Source: Rikenella sp.
GTDB taxonomy: Bacteria; Bacteroidota; Bacteroidia; Bacteroidales; Rikenellaceae
Direction of reading: 5' to 3'
Length of the DNA: 29,290 nucleotides
NCBI GenBank assembly: GCA_029054535.1
Contig: JAIDFC010000102.1
Coordinates: 1 to 29,290 of the forward strand
The notes under the pieces are model-generated. The model ran no database searches. It was given only the letters and a program-made list of their open reading frames with translations, and had not been told where the DNA came from. Of this stretch, positions 8,052-19,800 are shown in pieces (the first letter of the stretch is position 1; every line of letters begins with the position of its first letter). Made by a program: the position numbers and the translations under genes.

Positions 8052-10148
8052 TTAACACCCCAAGAACCGTTGTGCGAGGGTTTGGGCCTGCGGGTTCGGG
8101 GCGCCGCCGGAAACCTGCCCGGTCATCTGAGCCGCCGACGCCGGATCTATCCCGCCGGGAACCGGATCGCCGCCAGCTGCCACAGCCCCCTCGGCACCCG
8201 ACATGCCACCGCCGCCCGCTGCTGCCTGTTCCGCTACCTGTGCCGCCAGCGACGGGTCCAGCTGACCCTGCTGCGCCTGCTCCTTGAGTTGCTGGAGATC
8301 CGATTTGAGCTTTTCCGCAAACGGCATCGACGTGTTGTCCAAGAACATCTCCAGCGGGATCGCCCCCGTCTGGAAGAGCTGCATCAGCATGTCGTCCATC
8401 GCCGCGCGGAAAACCGGAGTGTCCGTCGATTGCGTTACCACGAGGTTGAAATCCACGATCTTTTCCGCCATCCTCGGGTCGTAGAACCGCGCCGTTTCCG
8501 AGTACGCCCGGCCCGAGATGTCCACGTGGCGGCGATCCGTATAGTACTGCATCAGCACCTTCAGCAGCTTCTCGTCCCGCTCCTGTTTGAACGAACGGAA
8601 CGCGTCGAAAACCACTAAGTAGTTCAGCGTGCTGTTCTGCGCCTCCTGCGCATAGAGCGACGACGGCGTATTCGGTCGCGGTGCGTGGCCCTGCATCGCT
8701 CCCGAGATGCCCGAGATCTGTTGCAGCAGGTTCATCTCCAGCTGGAGCATGTCCCACGCCCCGATGTTCGTCGAGTTGGCCGACACCTGGGTCGGCATCC
8801 GACCGTCCGGACGAGGCGTGAAGAAGACCACCCCGTTCGCCTTAACCCACTGCGCCGCGAACTCCTCCTCCGACATCCCCTCCGGCACGCAATCCTCCGG
8901 CACCAAAAGCACCCCTTTCGCACTCGTGCTCATGATGAAGTCGATCATCACGATCAGGCGGTTGATGTAGCGCTGGATGTCGATCAGGTCGTTCATCACC
9001 CCGCGTATCGCCCCGTCCGTCGCCGACAGTACTGCCAGCGAGTAGGGATGTTCTTCGTGCGTGTAGGGCGTCTCCTGCGAACGGATGCAGACCCCGTTTG
9101 GCGTTAGGAAACGGACCTCCCAGTAGTACTCATACTTGCGTTCGGCATAGAGCAGCGCGATGCTCTCCGGCGGCATGCCCAGCGCCTCGCCCTGTGAGAG
9201 CCGCTCTGCGTTGATCGCCTCGACCTGACGCGGGGAGAGCTCGGTGATCTGTTCCGTTCCGTCGGCGTAGTCGTGGACATAGGTTACCCATCGCCCTCGC
9301 CGCTGCCACACCTCGAAGACTCGACATTTCGACGGGTCGTCCGGCCGGAGGAACGAACCGATCTGCTTCTCCCGTGTTACGTCGCGCCCAGCGACGGTCT
9401 CCAGCCGCTCTGCCGAGCAGGCGGCGTAGATCTCGCGCAGAGTCTCGGCGTCGGCGGGCGACGCAGCGAACTGTCCAACCAGCTCGTCGGGCGTGTAGTC
9501 GTGGATCTCGCCGATGCGGCGGATGTCGAACAGCCGCGGGTCCTCGATGTCGGTGTTGAAGAAGAGGCGGTTGGCTCCCACGAGGTCGACCCGTCCGTCG
9601 GCCCGGTTTTTGGTCGACCAGAAGGTGTAGCGCGTTTTGACGCAGGCCAACCCGGCAAGGAGTAGCTCTTCGAGTACCGTCGTGTCGAGGCGGGAGGTGC
9701 GGTTCAGGTGGTGGCACGCCTGGAGGGTGTTGGTCAGCATGTCGCTCAGCGCGGCGTCATCCTTTGCGCGGGCGTAGACGATGCTCGTCGAGGGGTTCGA
9801 GAGCATCTGACCCTCGATGCTGCGGACGAACTGCTGGATGAAGTTGTGTTTGAGCGGGACGCGGCCTTTCGAGGAGAGGAGCTCGTCTTCGCGGAGGGTG
9901 GCTCCGGTGTCGGGGTCGCGGACCGTGTCGCCCCACTGGTCGCCGTTTTTGTAGCGGATGTTTCGCGCCCGTTCGCGGCGGAAGCCGTCGAGCCGGTTCC
10001 AGTCGTTCTGGCAGAGCATGAGCAGATCGAGGTTCTCGCTCGTCTGCTCGAACGAGCGGTTTTGTTCGTCGATCGCGGACCGGACGGAGCGCGGCGGCGC
10101 AAAACGGGCCTGTGCCCGAAGGGTCTTCTTATCGGTTTTCAGCAGCAT
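8052..10148 (-). CDS. Portal protein (P22-like podoviral type)
   Basis: A 698-aa protein that would form the dodecameric DNA gate at one capsid vertex and dock the terminase. Length and sequence style fit P22-like portals: an N-terminal segment with WNRLDGFRRERARNI and NGDQWGD, a conserved-looking clip/stem region with FLTPNGVCIRSQ, HPYSLAV and DLIDIQRYINRL, and a long helical crown. The last 80 residues or so are a Gln/Ala/Gly/Pro-rich low-complexity tail ending RFLGC. It is transcribed divergently from the Fic gene and followed directly by the AT-rich cassette. Confidence 0.88.
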   Translation of the reverse strand: MLLKTDKKTLRAQARFAPPRSVRSAIDEQNRSFEQTSENLDLLMLCQNDWNRLDGFRRERARNIRYKNGDQWGDTVRDPDTGATLREDELLSSKGRVPLKHNFIQQFVRSIEGQMLSNPSTSIVYARAKDDAALSDMLTNTLQACHHLNRTSRLDTTVLEELLLAGLACVKTRYTFWSTKNRADGRVDLVGANRLFFNTDIEDPRLFDIRRIGEIHDYTPDELVGQFAASPADAETLREIYAACSAERLETVAGRDVTREKQIGSFLRPDDPSKCRVFEVWQRRGRWVTYVHDYADGTEQITELSPRQVEAINAERLSQGEALGMPPESIALLYAERKYEYYWEVRFLTPNGVCIRSQETPYTHEEHPYSLAVLSATDGAIRGVMNDLIDIQRYINRLIVMIDFIMSTSAKGVLLVPEDCVPEGMSEEEFAAQWVKANGVVFFTPRPDGRMPTQVSANSTNIGAWDMLQLEMNLLQQISGISGAMQGHAPRPNTPSSLYAQEAQNSTLNYLVVFDAFRSFKQERDEKLLKVLMQYYTDRRHVDISGRAYSETARFYDPRMAEKIVDFNLVVTQSTDTPVFRAAMDDMLMQLFQTGAIPLEMFLDNTSMPFAEKLKSDLQQLKEQAQQGQLDPSLAAQVAEQAAAGGGGMSGAEGAVAAGGDPVPGGIDPASAAQMTGQVSGGAPNPQAQTLAQRFLGC

Positions 10149-10225
10149 GGCTTCGAGAGGGTTAAAGGTTTGTTAAATAAATAAGTCTCTTTCGGTTCGG
10201 AGGCGGAACATCCGACGAGAACCAT

Positions 10226-10233
10226 TACCTTTG
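10226..10233 (+). promoter_or_regulatory. Promoter -7 element of the fic gene
   Basis: TACCTTTG exactly matches the Bacteroidota TAnnTTTG element, 38 bases before the fic ATG at 10272. No convincing -33 TTTG is present. It suggests that fic is expressed separately from the surrounding minus-strand late genes. Confidence 0.5.
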
Positions 10234-10271
10234 TTACGACGAAATACGAATCAAAGAAAGGATCTCGATGT

Positions 10272-10829
10272 ATGGGAGGTAAAACAGCTTGGATCGACGC
10301 GCAGAGCATCGAAAAGGCGCGGGCTCTGTTCGAAACGGGCGATATAGACCGGATCGACGTGGGGACGGTGGCCGGTTTGTGCGCCATCCACCGGTATCTG
10401 TTCGATGGGCTGTACGACTTTGCGGGCCGGGTGCGGACGCTGAACATCGCCAAAGGCGGTTTCCGGTTCGCCAACGCGCTTTATCTCAACGAGATTCTGC
10501 CGGTGATCGAGCGGATGCCGGAGGGGACGTTCGAGGAGATCGTCGCCAAGTACGTGGAGATGAACATTGCCCATCCGTTTCTGGAGGGGAATGGTCGGGC
10601 GACCCGGATTTGGCTGGACATGCTTCTGAAGCGGCGGCTTCGGCAGGTGGTCGATTGGCGTCGGGTGGATAAAGATTTGTATTTGCAGGCCATGGAACGC
10701 AGTCCGATCAACGATCTGGAGTTGCGCACCCTGCTCGGCGGCGCGCTGACCGACCGGGTGGACGACCGCGAGGTGATCTTCAAGGGGATCGAACAGTCGT
10801 ACTATTACGAGGGCTACGAGGCGGAGTAG
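10272..10829 (+). CDS. fic: Fic-domain AMP-transferase, class III-like
   Basis: A 185-aa single-domain Fic protein. The catalytic loop HPFLEGNGRATR (residues 101-112) is canonical, with the His base and the Glu/Asn/Gly/Arg residues that bind ATP-Mg, so AMP transfer to a target hydroxyl is expected. The flap segment RVRTLNIAKGGFRFAN is also typical. At the C-terminus, SYYYEG (176-181) matches the [S/T]xxxE[G/N] inhibitory motif, with E180 as the inhibitory Glu. That arrangement defines class III Fic proteins such as the Neisseria enzyme, which self-inhibit without an antitoxin and are activated by de-oligomerisation and auto-AMPylation. Relatives can AMPylate GyrB/ParE; the target here is unknown. 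It is a lone plus-strand gene with its own promoter between two minus-strand structural genes, so probably an accessory toxin or superinfection-control gene. Confidence 0.93.
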   Translation: MGGKTAWIDAQSIEKARALFETGDIDRIDVGTVAGLCAIHRYLFDGLYDFAGRVRTLNIAKGGFRFANALYLNEILPVIERMPEGTFEEIVAKYVEMNIAHPFLEGNGRATRIWLDMLLKRRLRQVVDWRRVDKDLYLQAMERSPINDLELRTLLGGALTDRVDDREVIFKGIEQSYYYEGYEAE

Positions 10830-10850
10830 CGGTTCTGTCGGAGTCATGGT

Positions 10851-13800
10851 TTAATCGTTTGTTGTTTCGGCCTCTGGGGCCGGGCTTTCCGGCGCCCCGA
10901 GGTCGTAACGGAGCAAGAAGTCCGAGCGCAGGTGGTTCATTTCCCGGGTCAGGGCTTTGTACTCCGGCGAACCCTGCTCCGTTTCGTTTCTCTCCTGAGT
11001 CAGTTTTTTGATCCGGCCGTCTGTTTTCCGGAGCTCCAGCAGCCAGTGTTTGTCCCGCGCCCGTGCCGCCTGCGCCTCCTCCTCCGACCGGTAGTAGGCC
11101 GGGAAACTGCCTTCGCGTTCCGAGCGGCGGTAGACCTCGTTCAGCATCTCCAGTTTTTCCTTCGTGTCATAGTATCGCGTGTTCGGGTTCTCCTCCCGCT
11201 CCACATCCGCCATGAAAGCGTTGATGAACGGGATGTCGCTTGCCCGGCGTTCGTCGCCCGGTTCCGCGATACACCGCCACGTGCGTACGATCAGCCGTCC
11301 GACCCCTCCCCCATACGACGAGAAGAGGTGTTCCGCTTTCGACGGATTGACGTCCAGTAGGTTGAGCCACCGGTTGATCTCTCCCTCCGCGTTCATCCCT
11401 GCCGGTACCGTCGTGCTGCCTCCGGCCTGTTCGTTCAGCCATTCGCAGGACGTTTTGTAGGCGATGAACGTATTGCGCATCCCCAGTTGGCTCTCCGGAA
11501 TCGTCTGTCCCGGGTAGGCCTCCCGGTAGATCTTTCGGCCCATGAAATTCGCATTCACGCCGATCTCGTACAGCGGTTTGAATACCGACGGCACGAACGT
11601 TTTGAGCGGATGCTTCGAGTCGACCTCCACCGGCAGGAAACTTTCTCCCGCCGCGTCCGCCACCGAGTTGAATATCGCCGCTGCTGTTCCCCATCCCTCG
11701 TCGGCTCGCAGGCGTCCCTGCGTTACGTCCGCCAGAACGGTTCCTAAGACCCATGCCGGTCGCAGCTCCTGCGGCAGCGGGATCGTTACGACCCGTTTCG
11801 TCGAGCCGACCAGCCAGCCCGGCAGGCAGATATTCGTGAACCGGCGGTAGTCCGATACCCGCCACTCGTCGTCGTCTCCCGCCTCTTCGGCCATTGCCGC
11901 GAGCCACAGGTTCAGCAGGAAGCTCAGGCCGTAGCCCAGCCCCGCCACCGCCGCCATCGCAAAGCCCATCCGCGTCTTGTTGCGCCGCCCCAGCTGGTAG
12001 AGGTTCGCCACCCCCTGCAGCGACGCGTTGTAGAACATGTAGAGCGCATTGAGGTCGCGTCCCCACTCGCCCCGGCGGTTGAAGTTGATCGTTACGTCCC
12101 GGGCATAGTTCACCGCCGATCGGACATCGCTGCCCCGTTCCACCTGCGCGAGGAACGTAGCGAAGCGCGTCGAGACCTCCGAGAGGTCGTTCAGCAGGTC
12201 GAACCCCGTCGCCGCCGCGTTGAAAGCCTGCATGACCGAGTTTCCCGCCCGTCGTGCCCGTTTTTTCAGTCGTCGGCTGTAATGGTCCAGATCCTGCATG
12301 TAGGCATACCCCGTGAGTCCGCCCTCCATCAGGAAATCGTCGTAGAGCGAGTCCCGCACCCGCGCCGCTCCGTAGCGTTCCGTGGCCCGTTGGCGTCCCT
12401 CGGCCGAGTAGAGATCGTATCCCGCCCGTTCGTTCATCGTCAGCGGCCGCGCTCTGTTTGTGTGGTAACGGCAGATCGCCGCGTGTGCCGGACCTTGGTT
12501 ACGCAGGTATCCCCGGGCGCTTCCCTCCTTGTCGAGCCAGTTGTAGAACAGAGCCCACGCCGAGTCGCGCACTTTGTTTTTGAGCATGAACTCCGGATTC
12601 CACGACGTGTTGAGTCCCGCCATCATCCGCGTGGCGCGGCCTATCCGGCTGACGATCTCCTCCGCCGCTCCGCCGAACAGGTTCTCGAAATCGCCGTTGA
12701 TCGCCCGGGCCGCATTCGCGTCCGACAGGCGCACCACCGTGCGTACCCCGTGCCGGTAGATCGGCACCTCGAACCGGGCCTCTTCGCTCTTCGACAGCCC
12801 CGTGTAGGCATGCTTGGGCGGCGGCGTGCGCAGCACCGTGATCCGGTCGAACGCCTCGTCCATCCGTCGTTCGAGCTCGATCCGTCTGTCCTGCAACTCC
12901 GCCAGCCGGTCGTTGTCGCCGTCGAGCGGGTCGATCGACCGGAGCTTTTTTTCCACCGCGCGCAGCTCCTGTTCCGCCTGTTTCATTTCGCGGCGGGCTG
13001 CTTCCGACCGTTCTATCTCCTCCTTCGGAGGACGGCGGAGCGTCTTTTCGTAGATTTCGCCTCGCTCCCGTTCGGCGTCTGTGATCTGGGAGTCGTCGCG
13101 CCGCACGAACCACTGCTCCTCGATCTCGAAGATCCCTTTACCCGTCCGCGTGTCGCCCTGCAGCTGCGGGTTCTGCTCCGCCAGCCGCAACAGAAATTGT
13201 TTGGCCAGATTCTGTTCCCCCGCCATGATCGTCAGGTGGACATTGCGCTGGAGTGTAGCCAGCACATCGCCCGGTTTGGTCGTCCGTCCCCGGGCTTTTC
13301 GGAGCAGCGCTTCGGCCCCCGTGCCGCGTCCCGTTGTCAACGCGTCGTCGAACAGCTTGTGCGGATCGGCCATATCCTCGAACTCGAAGTCCAGCCCCTG
13401 CAGCGGCAGGTAGTACTGCCATCCCCGAGCCTGAATGTCGCGGTAGGTCTGGACGGTGATCAGGTCGCAGTTTTTCATCACATCGAGCTGGTGCTGTGTC
13501 ATCTCCCGGATGTCGCGCCACAGCGCCTCGATCATCTTTTTCGGGACGACCGACTCGAACCGGGCGATCGTCTCCTCGACGTGCAGCCGGTTCCACGGCG
13601 CTTCCGTCGTTTCGGCATAGGCCGCGATGCCCCATGCGTGGCGTTCCTGCGACGACTTCGCCGCCAGATACTCCTCCGTCGCTTTGTACTTGAAACCCCA
13701 TTTGCGGCGGATCTCGCTCATCCGTCGCTCGATCTGGCGGAACTTCTCGTCCGTGCGCCGCATCCGCTCCGTCTGCCGACCGAACGCCCGGTTCAGGGCC

Positions 13801-16800
13801 GAGTAGACGTCGGTGTCTATGTCGGTCGTTCCGCCGTGTTTGCGGACGTAATCCTGAAGCTGGCGCACCGGGATATGGGCATCCTGAAGCTTGCGCCCCA
13901 TGCGCGTGGCGAGGTTCTCCTTCGTGGTACGGATCGGGTCGTCGGGTCCCGGCTCCCGTTTCTTACGGAACCGGATTTCGTCGGCTTTGTCTGTTTCGGT
14001 GGCTTTGTCGGCGAGGTGGTCAAGGTGTTCCATGACCGTTTTCGGCTCGCTTTTTGCTGCTTCCTGCTGGTAGGCCAGCGGTTCGGCTTGCAAAACCGAA
14101 ACCAATCGCTTATCTTTGATCTCAGATAACGTTGTCTCAGGCCCCGTTTTTTGTATTACAGGTGAACCTGCAATGTCTTGGGAAATTGTTGCACTCGGCC
14201 TCGGATTCGTTATCCGGGTAACCAGTTCCAGCAGTTTCCCTTTTTCTATGGATGTCAGTTTGTGATCGTAATACCTGTTTCCGTTATTATCCACAGCCAC
14301 AACCGATTTTACTGTGTAATCGGTTCCGCCGATATCTAATCCGGATACGTAATATCGGTATTCCGACACATTGGGATGCGCCTGTTGATCGAGATTTACG
14401 GAGCTGTCGATAAAGACCGATTGCTCGATAATTTGCGGGATAGCCGCAATGGATTGCAGGTGTTCCGTATCTTTATAGTCGTGCTGTAGGATCTCCCGAA
14501 TTCCGCCGTTATTCGATCCGCCGTGAAGCATGATCCGTTCTCCCGTATCCCGATTGACGTATTCTCCACGTAGTGTTTTGCCATACTCCAGCGCATTTTT
14601 CTTATACTGTTTCAGGTCTTCGCCGGGTGCGATCTCTTTCCCGGTGATCCGTATCGGTTCGCTGCGGCGGAGCTTGTCGAGCCGTTCCGCCTTGCGCTCC
14701 CGCGCGCTTTCGTGCGCGGTTTGTGCTCGCAGGCGGATGTCCTGCTCGATCACCTCCATCGCTTCGCTCACCGTGCGCGCCCGCTGCAGATTGTGTTTCG
14801 ACCGCCAGAGGAGGTAACGCAGGTCTGCGTCCGTCAGCTTCAGGTCGATGCCCAGCGCGTCGCGGAAGAAAGCCCGTACCGCCGCCAGCATGCGCCGGAA
14901 TACCCCCGGCGTTACATTGCCCTCGGCCATCTCGGCCAGATACTCGTCGCCGGCTACCGTCTCACCGCCGTGCTCGTCCAGCAGCTCGCGTCCGCGCCGG
15001 GTATCCCGGACGGCGTCGAACACCCGCCGGTAGAGCTCGTCGGCCCGTTCTCTCCCGAGCAGTTCCGGGAGTCCGTAGTGTCCCACCGCCTCGTGGAGAA
15101 TGGTCCGTTGAACCTCCGCCGCGTCGGCGCAGTTGGCGAGCACCACGGCGATCTCGCCCGTCGCGCGGTCGTGCCAACCGGTGGCGCCGCGTTTTTCCCT
15201 GAATCGGCTTTCCTCCCCGGAAATCTCGTCCGCGGAGCGCACCACGCGCACCCGTACACCCAATTCGTCGGCTAAGGTCTGAGCCGCCGATGCTTTTTCT
15301 CCCTCCCGGAGGGTGGGATTGGCGAAGTTTTTGATTATATTTGTGGCAGAAGAAATGGCCCTGTCGTTTTCGCCTGCAAGGTAATTGGGCCCTTGGGTTA
15401 AGACGACGTTTTTGGGCGTACTGCCGCCGGGATTCTCTCCGCCTCCAATGTAATTGGGCCATTGGGTTGAGATAAACTTGGCGGCTTTTTCTTTATCCAC
15501 CCAGCGAAGCAATCCGTTGTTGATCCAGTTGATAATTCCGCCTACCCGGTCTTTGGGATAGAGGCTGCGAATGTCATTTACCTCCACATCCAGATTTCGG
15601 GTATCATCGCTTTTTCTAACCCGTAGCACAACCACGAAATTGGTTCCGTCGTGTTGCAGCTCGGTGAGGATAACCCGGCTGCCGGGTTGCGTTTTGCTGT
15701 CGAAGACGGCGATCGGTTCGGCCAGCGCGCGCGGCAGATCGGCCACCTCTTCCAAGGCGAAGGGGTGGTTGCTTGCGTACTCCGGATTGGCTTTTTCGGC
15801 CAGTCTTGTGGCGGACAGCTCGATCGGGAGGTCGGGAATCCCGGCGGAAAGCAGCGCGGAACTCGGACGGCCCAGCCGGTAGACGTGTCCGGCGGGCAGC
15901 GTGCCGTCTATCTGCTGCCGCAACTCGGCGTTGAACCGCTCGTTGATCTGCTCGGGCGAGAGCCGGTCGACCTCTTTCTGTCGGAACCGAATGTCGAGCT
16001 CCGCCGTGGCGTCGGCCACCAGCTCCCGGCGCTGCTGCTCGTTACCGCGCTCGTACACCCGAACAGGGATGTGTAGACGTTCCAGTTGGCGCACCAGTTC
16101 CGTGTCCGTATCGGAAGGAACGACAGCCAAACGAACCTCGTCGAAGCCGACGGCCCGGTACGGCTTGGCCTCGAAATACCACGTAGCCATCGATTGGATC
16201 TCCCTGACGATGTCCGCGATCTCCTCCGCAACCTCCATCGTCATGTCGGAATAGAAACCCCGCAGGTAATTGTATATACCTTTCGGAGTATGCGATTTGG
16301 CCACAGCGTCTTTCACGTTCTCCACGAAATCCATAGCGTCGGAAAAGCTTCCGGACGCCGATGGAACGCTCACCTGCTCAAGACGTGCGGTAAGTCTGTC
16401 TTTCTCGGCCTGGTATTCCTCGTGCGAAAGAGCCTGAATACGCTGCCGGGCCTCATTGCGAATGTCGTCCAGATCCGTAAATTCCTTGGTCGCTGCGCCG
16501 AAAATATCGCTTCTGAACAGTCCTGTACCGCCTTTGGCAGCCTGTTTCTGCATGGCTTTGACCACGTTGTCGAGCGTGATTTCGTCATAAAGAGACTCCC
16601 ACTTGCGGCTGTTGCCGCTCGGGGTGAACGGCTCTTTGTCGTTTCGGATTCCCTTTTTCTCCACGACGCCGGTAAATAACCCTTCCAACCACTCCTCGAA
16701 TTTCTTCGAGTCGACTCTTTCGTCTATCTTTCGCTTCGTCGTTTCAAAGTCGGTCTCCGTCTTTCGGTTCCCGTTCTCGGCATAATCGAGGGCCGATTCG

Positions 16801-19800
16801 ATCGTCTTGCCGATCAGCCGCTCGACCCTGAACGGTTTCAGGACCTCCAGCTCGATCCCGTGCCGCCCGAGGAGTTGCTTCACCTCATCCTCCAGCGCGT
16901 CATAACTCTCGTTCTTAAGCCTGTCGATACCGATTTTTTCCAGCGTCTCTTCATACAGGGCGATTTTGTTGGCCGGGTATTTCTCAACCTCGTGTTGTTC
17001 GTACTCCTGCACGGCGTTTCCGGTCTCAGCGAGGTAGAATTGCTTCGCGCCGTAGTCCCCCAGAAAGTGTTTCACGAGACTTTCCGAACCGAGTCCGTCG
17101 ATCTGTCTTTCGTAATTGGACGGATGAAAACTTACAGGGTTGAAGAACGGCAGGCTTCCAGCTTTGTTTGCCCGACTGTAAATATCGCTTGTTTTCTTCT
17201 CGTTCAGTTTATATCCCACCTCCGGGAACGTGGGAGTCCAGGCATCGCCGCCGTACACCCGGTTTCGCCGGTCGGACGGGTCTATGCTGTTTTTGTCAAA
17301 AAGCAGGGAGATTTCGCCGAATTCCGCATGTCCCATTTCGGCCTGTGTGATGGCGATACTCGGCATGGGGAAGCCGCCGAGGGAGAACGACTTTTTCAGT
17401 TGTTCCCCGGTGGTGTTGTGGACGGCGACCAGCGTATTCTTCTCGGTTTCGTTTTGTTGAGGTCGCCGATAGCGGATGTCGTCGCTTTCGGAACCCTCGG
17501 CTACAGTTTCCCCTGCCGGTAGAGCTCCCGGCTCAGTTCGACCAGCTCCTGCGTCGTCTTGTCCGGATACTGTTCGCGAATGTTCCGGGTCGCCTGTTTC
17601 CACGCCTCGTCCCGTTCCATCCCCTGCTCCTGAAGTCGTTTCATCTCCTTGTAAACGACCATCGGAACCGTATATTGGGGCGTGAAGAAGCTTCCGTCCT
17701 CGAGGGTCAGAAAGCGGTGTAGTGTCATGTAGCCCCGCTCTTCGGGGGTTGGCTGCGGCGAGGGTGAGGTTTGATTTTCCATCGTGTTTTCGGTTGGCGG
17801 ATTCAATAATGCGTTTGATCGTCGCGTCGGTAACCGGCTGCGACAAATCTACGGAAAATACTGGCTCTGTGGTGGTGTTGTACAGGGACGGCGCAAAGAA
17901 ACGCTCGGTAGAATAGGCAATATACTCCCGTCCCAGCTGCATGGCGGTCATTTTCCCGGTTAAATAAGCGTTGACAGCTTCATTCAACTCAGGGATGTTT
18001 TGCGCCCGCATGTGGTCGATCCCGATATCTTCGGCCGTTTGGCGGTACAGTGCCTGCAATTCGGCGTCGCTCAGCCCGCTCTGTTCGACAGCCCGATGGC
18101 CGCCGACTTCGTGGTGGTAGACGCGTTCAACTTCGCCGAGATCGACGATTTCCGAAGCGTTGATATAGACTTCGCCGAAGAGGTAGAAACCTTTGGGCGG
18201 TGCGTATTCGTGGTTCGGGTCGCTGGCTTCGATGGCTCGTCGCGCTTTTTTTGGCAGTTCGTCGAGCGTGGAGAAGACGACGGCCTGTGTGCCGGAGGCC
18301 CGATTCAGTTCCCGGACGATCTCTTCGACCTGCGCGCGGTGCGTGGTCGAGAAGTCCGGCTCGGGGGTCGCTTCGTCGGCCTCCGAACGAAGAAACGGAA
18401 CGGTATCGATCTTGTCGTTCGCCGACTGCAAAAAAGGTGTCGTCCCGACCTCATCGCTCCGCATTGCAGAGGTCGTGCCACGAGCGGCGTCGTACTCCTC
18501 TTGCCGTCGGGCCTCTTCGTCGCTCATCTCCAATCGCGGGTCTGCGTCGCGCAGGGCTTTGGCCGCCTCGAACGCCTCGCGATTGGAATGTACCCGGTTC
18601 AGTACGTCGAGGATTGAGCTGCGGATATCCGTATCCCACGACATCGGAACTGTTCCGTGGTCCATTTCCTGTTCCAGTTGTTCCGCATATCGATCCACCG
18701 TCATTCCGTTTCTGGCCAGCAGGTTGAACCGTGCCCGTCGTTCGGCGGGGCTGTCGGCGAATCCGAGTTCGGTGGCCAGCCCGCGCCGGGAACCTTCGTC
18801 CGTCCACCGGAATTTCAGCCCCTCGGCGATGTCTCGCAGGATTTTGTCCTCCAGCGAGAGGTAATCGCCCAAGGCCTGCGACTGGCGGCGGAGGGTCGTT
18901 CGCGGAGCAGTCGCCGCCGCGGTCGTTTCGCCTCCCGTTTCGGACGGATCCGCTTCGGCAATCCCGGCGGCGTCGCGCAGGGCGGCGACTTCTCGTTGCA
19001 GTTTCTGGACCTTGGTCCGGTTGGCCAGTCGGGTATTGATCTCTTCGGAGCGGTTGTCCGAGAGTTTTTTGATCTTCGCTTCGTAGATGCCGATTTGCCG
19101 GGCGATCTCCTCCCGGGCCACCTCTTCTCCAAAGTCTTCCGCAATGGCCCGGAACATCTCGGCGGGTTCGAGCGCAGCATAATCTTTCGTTCCGTCCTTT
19201 TTTCGGGGAATATTTTGCGCCGACTCTTGCGCGTTCGGCCCGAAAGTTGTATCTTTGAACAAAGAGGTTTTTGGAGAGTTTCCCGCTGGCGCGGTTGCAC
19301 CCGTCGAATGGCCGCTATTAACTTCGGAAGCATCGGTGTCAATGCTTTCTCCCACTGCGGGTACGGAATAGACCTCAGGTTTACGGCGCGAGTATCTCTT
19401 TTTAAAGATACCCGCGCTGTTTACATTCCAATAAGCTCCGTCTTTCGACAACTGGACGAACAGCGTGTTGTTATGGTTGTCCGGTAATTCAAGAAGATAA
19501 GTTTGGTTTTCGCCTATCTTTGCTCCTTCCCGGATATCTGTGTATTGTTTGCCGACAAGTTCTACGAACTGTTCTACGGAATCATACCCGGCATTTCTTA
19601 TCTGATCGCCGTGTCCGGCTTCGATATGTGCTAATCCGTATCCGTGATTTTTACCGTCCGGGCCTACTCTGTTTTCTCCCGTGCTGAGTCTAATAGGTGC
19701 TGGTGTAAGCCCCGTTTCTTCGGCAATCTGTCCGAAATCGATACTTCCGTTCGAGGCAGTGACAAACGGCAGACCGTTTTCGTCGATTTCGGGTTCAAGG

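Noticed and set aside
12282..14129. 615-codon plus-strand frame antisense to the giant gene (and a similar one at 19827-21575)
   Set aside because: Shadow frames caused by high GC at third positions; the minus frame contains recognisable domains.
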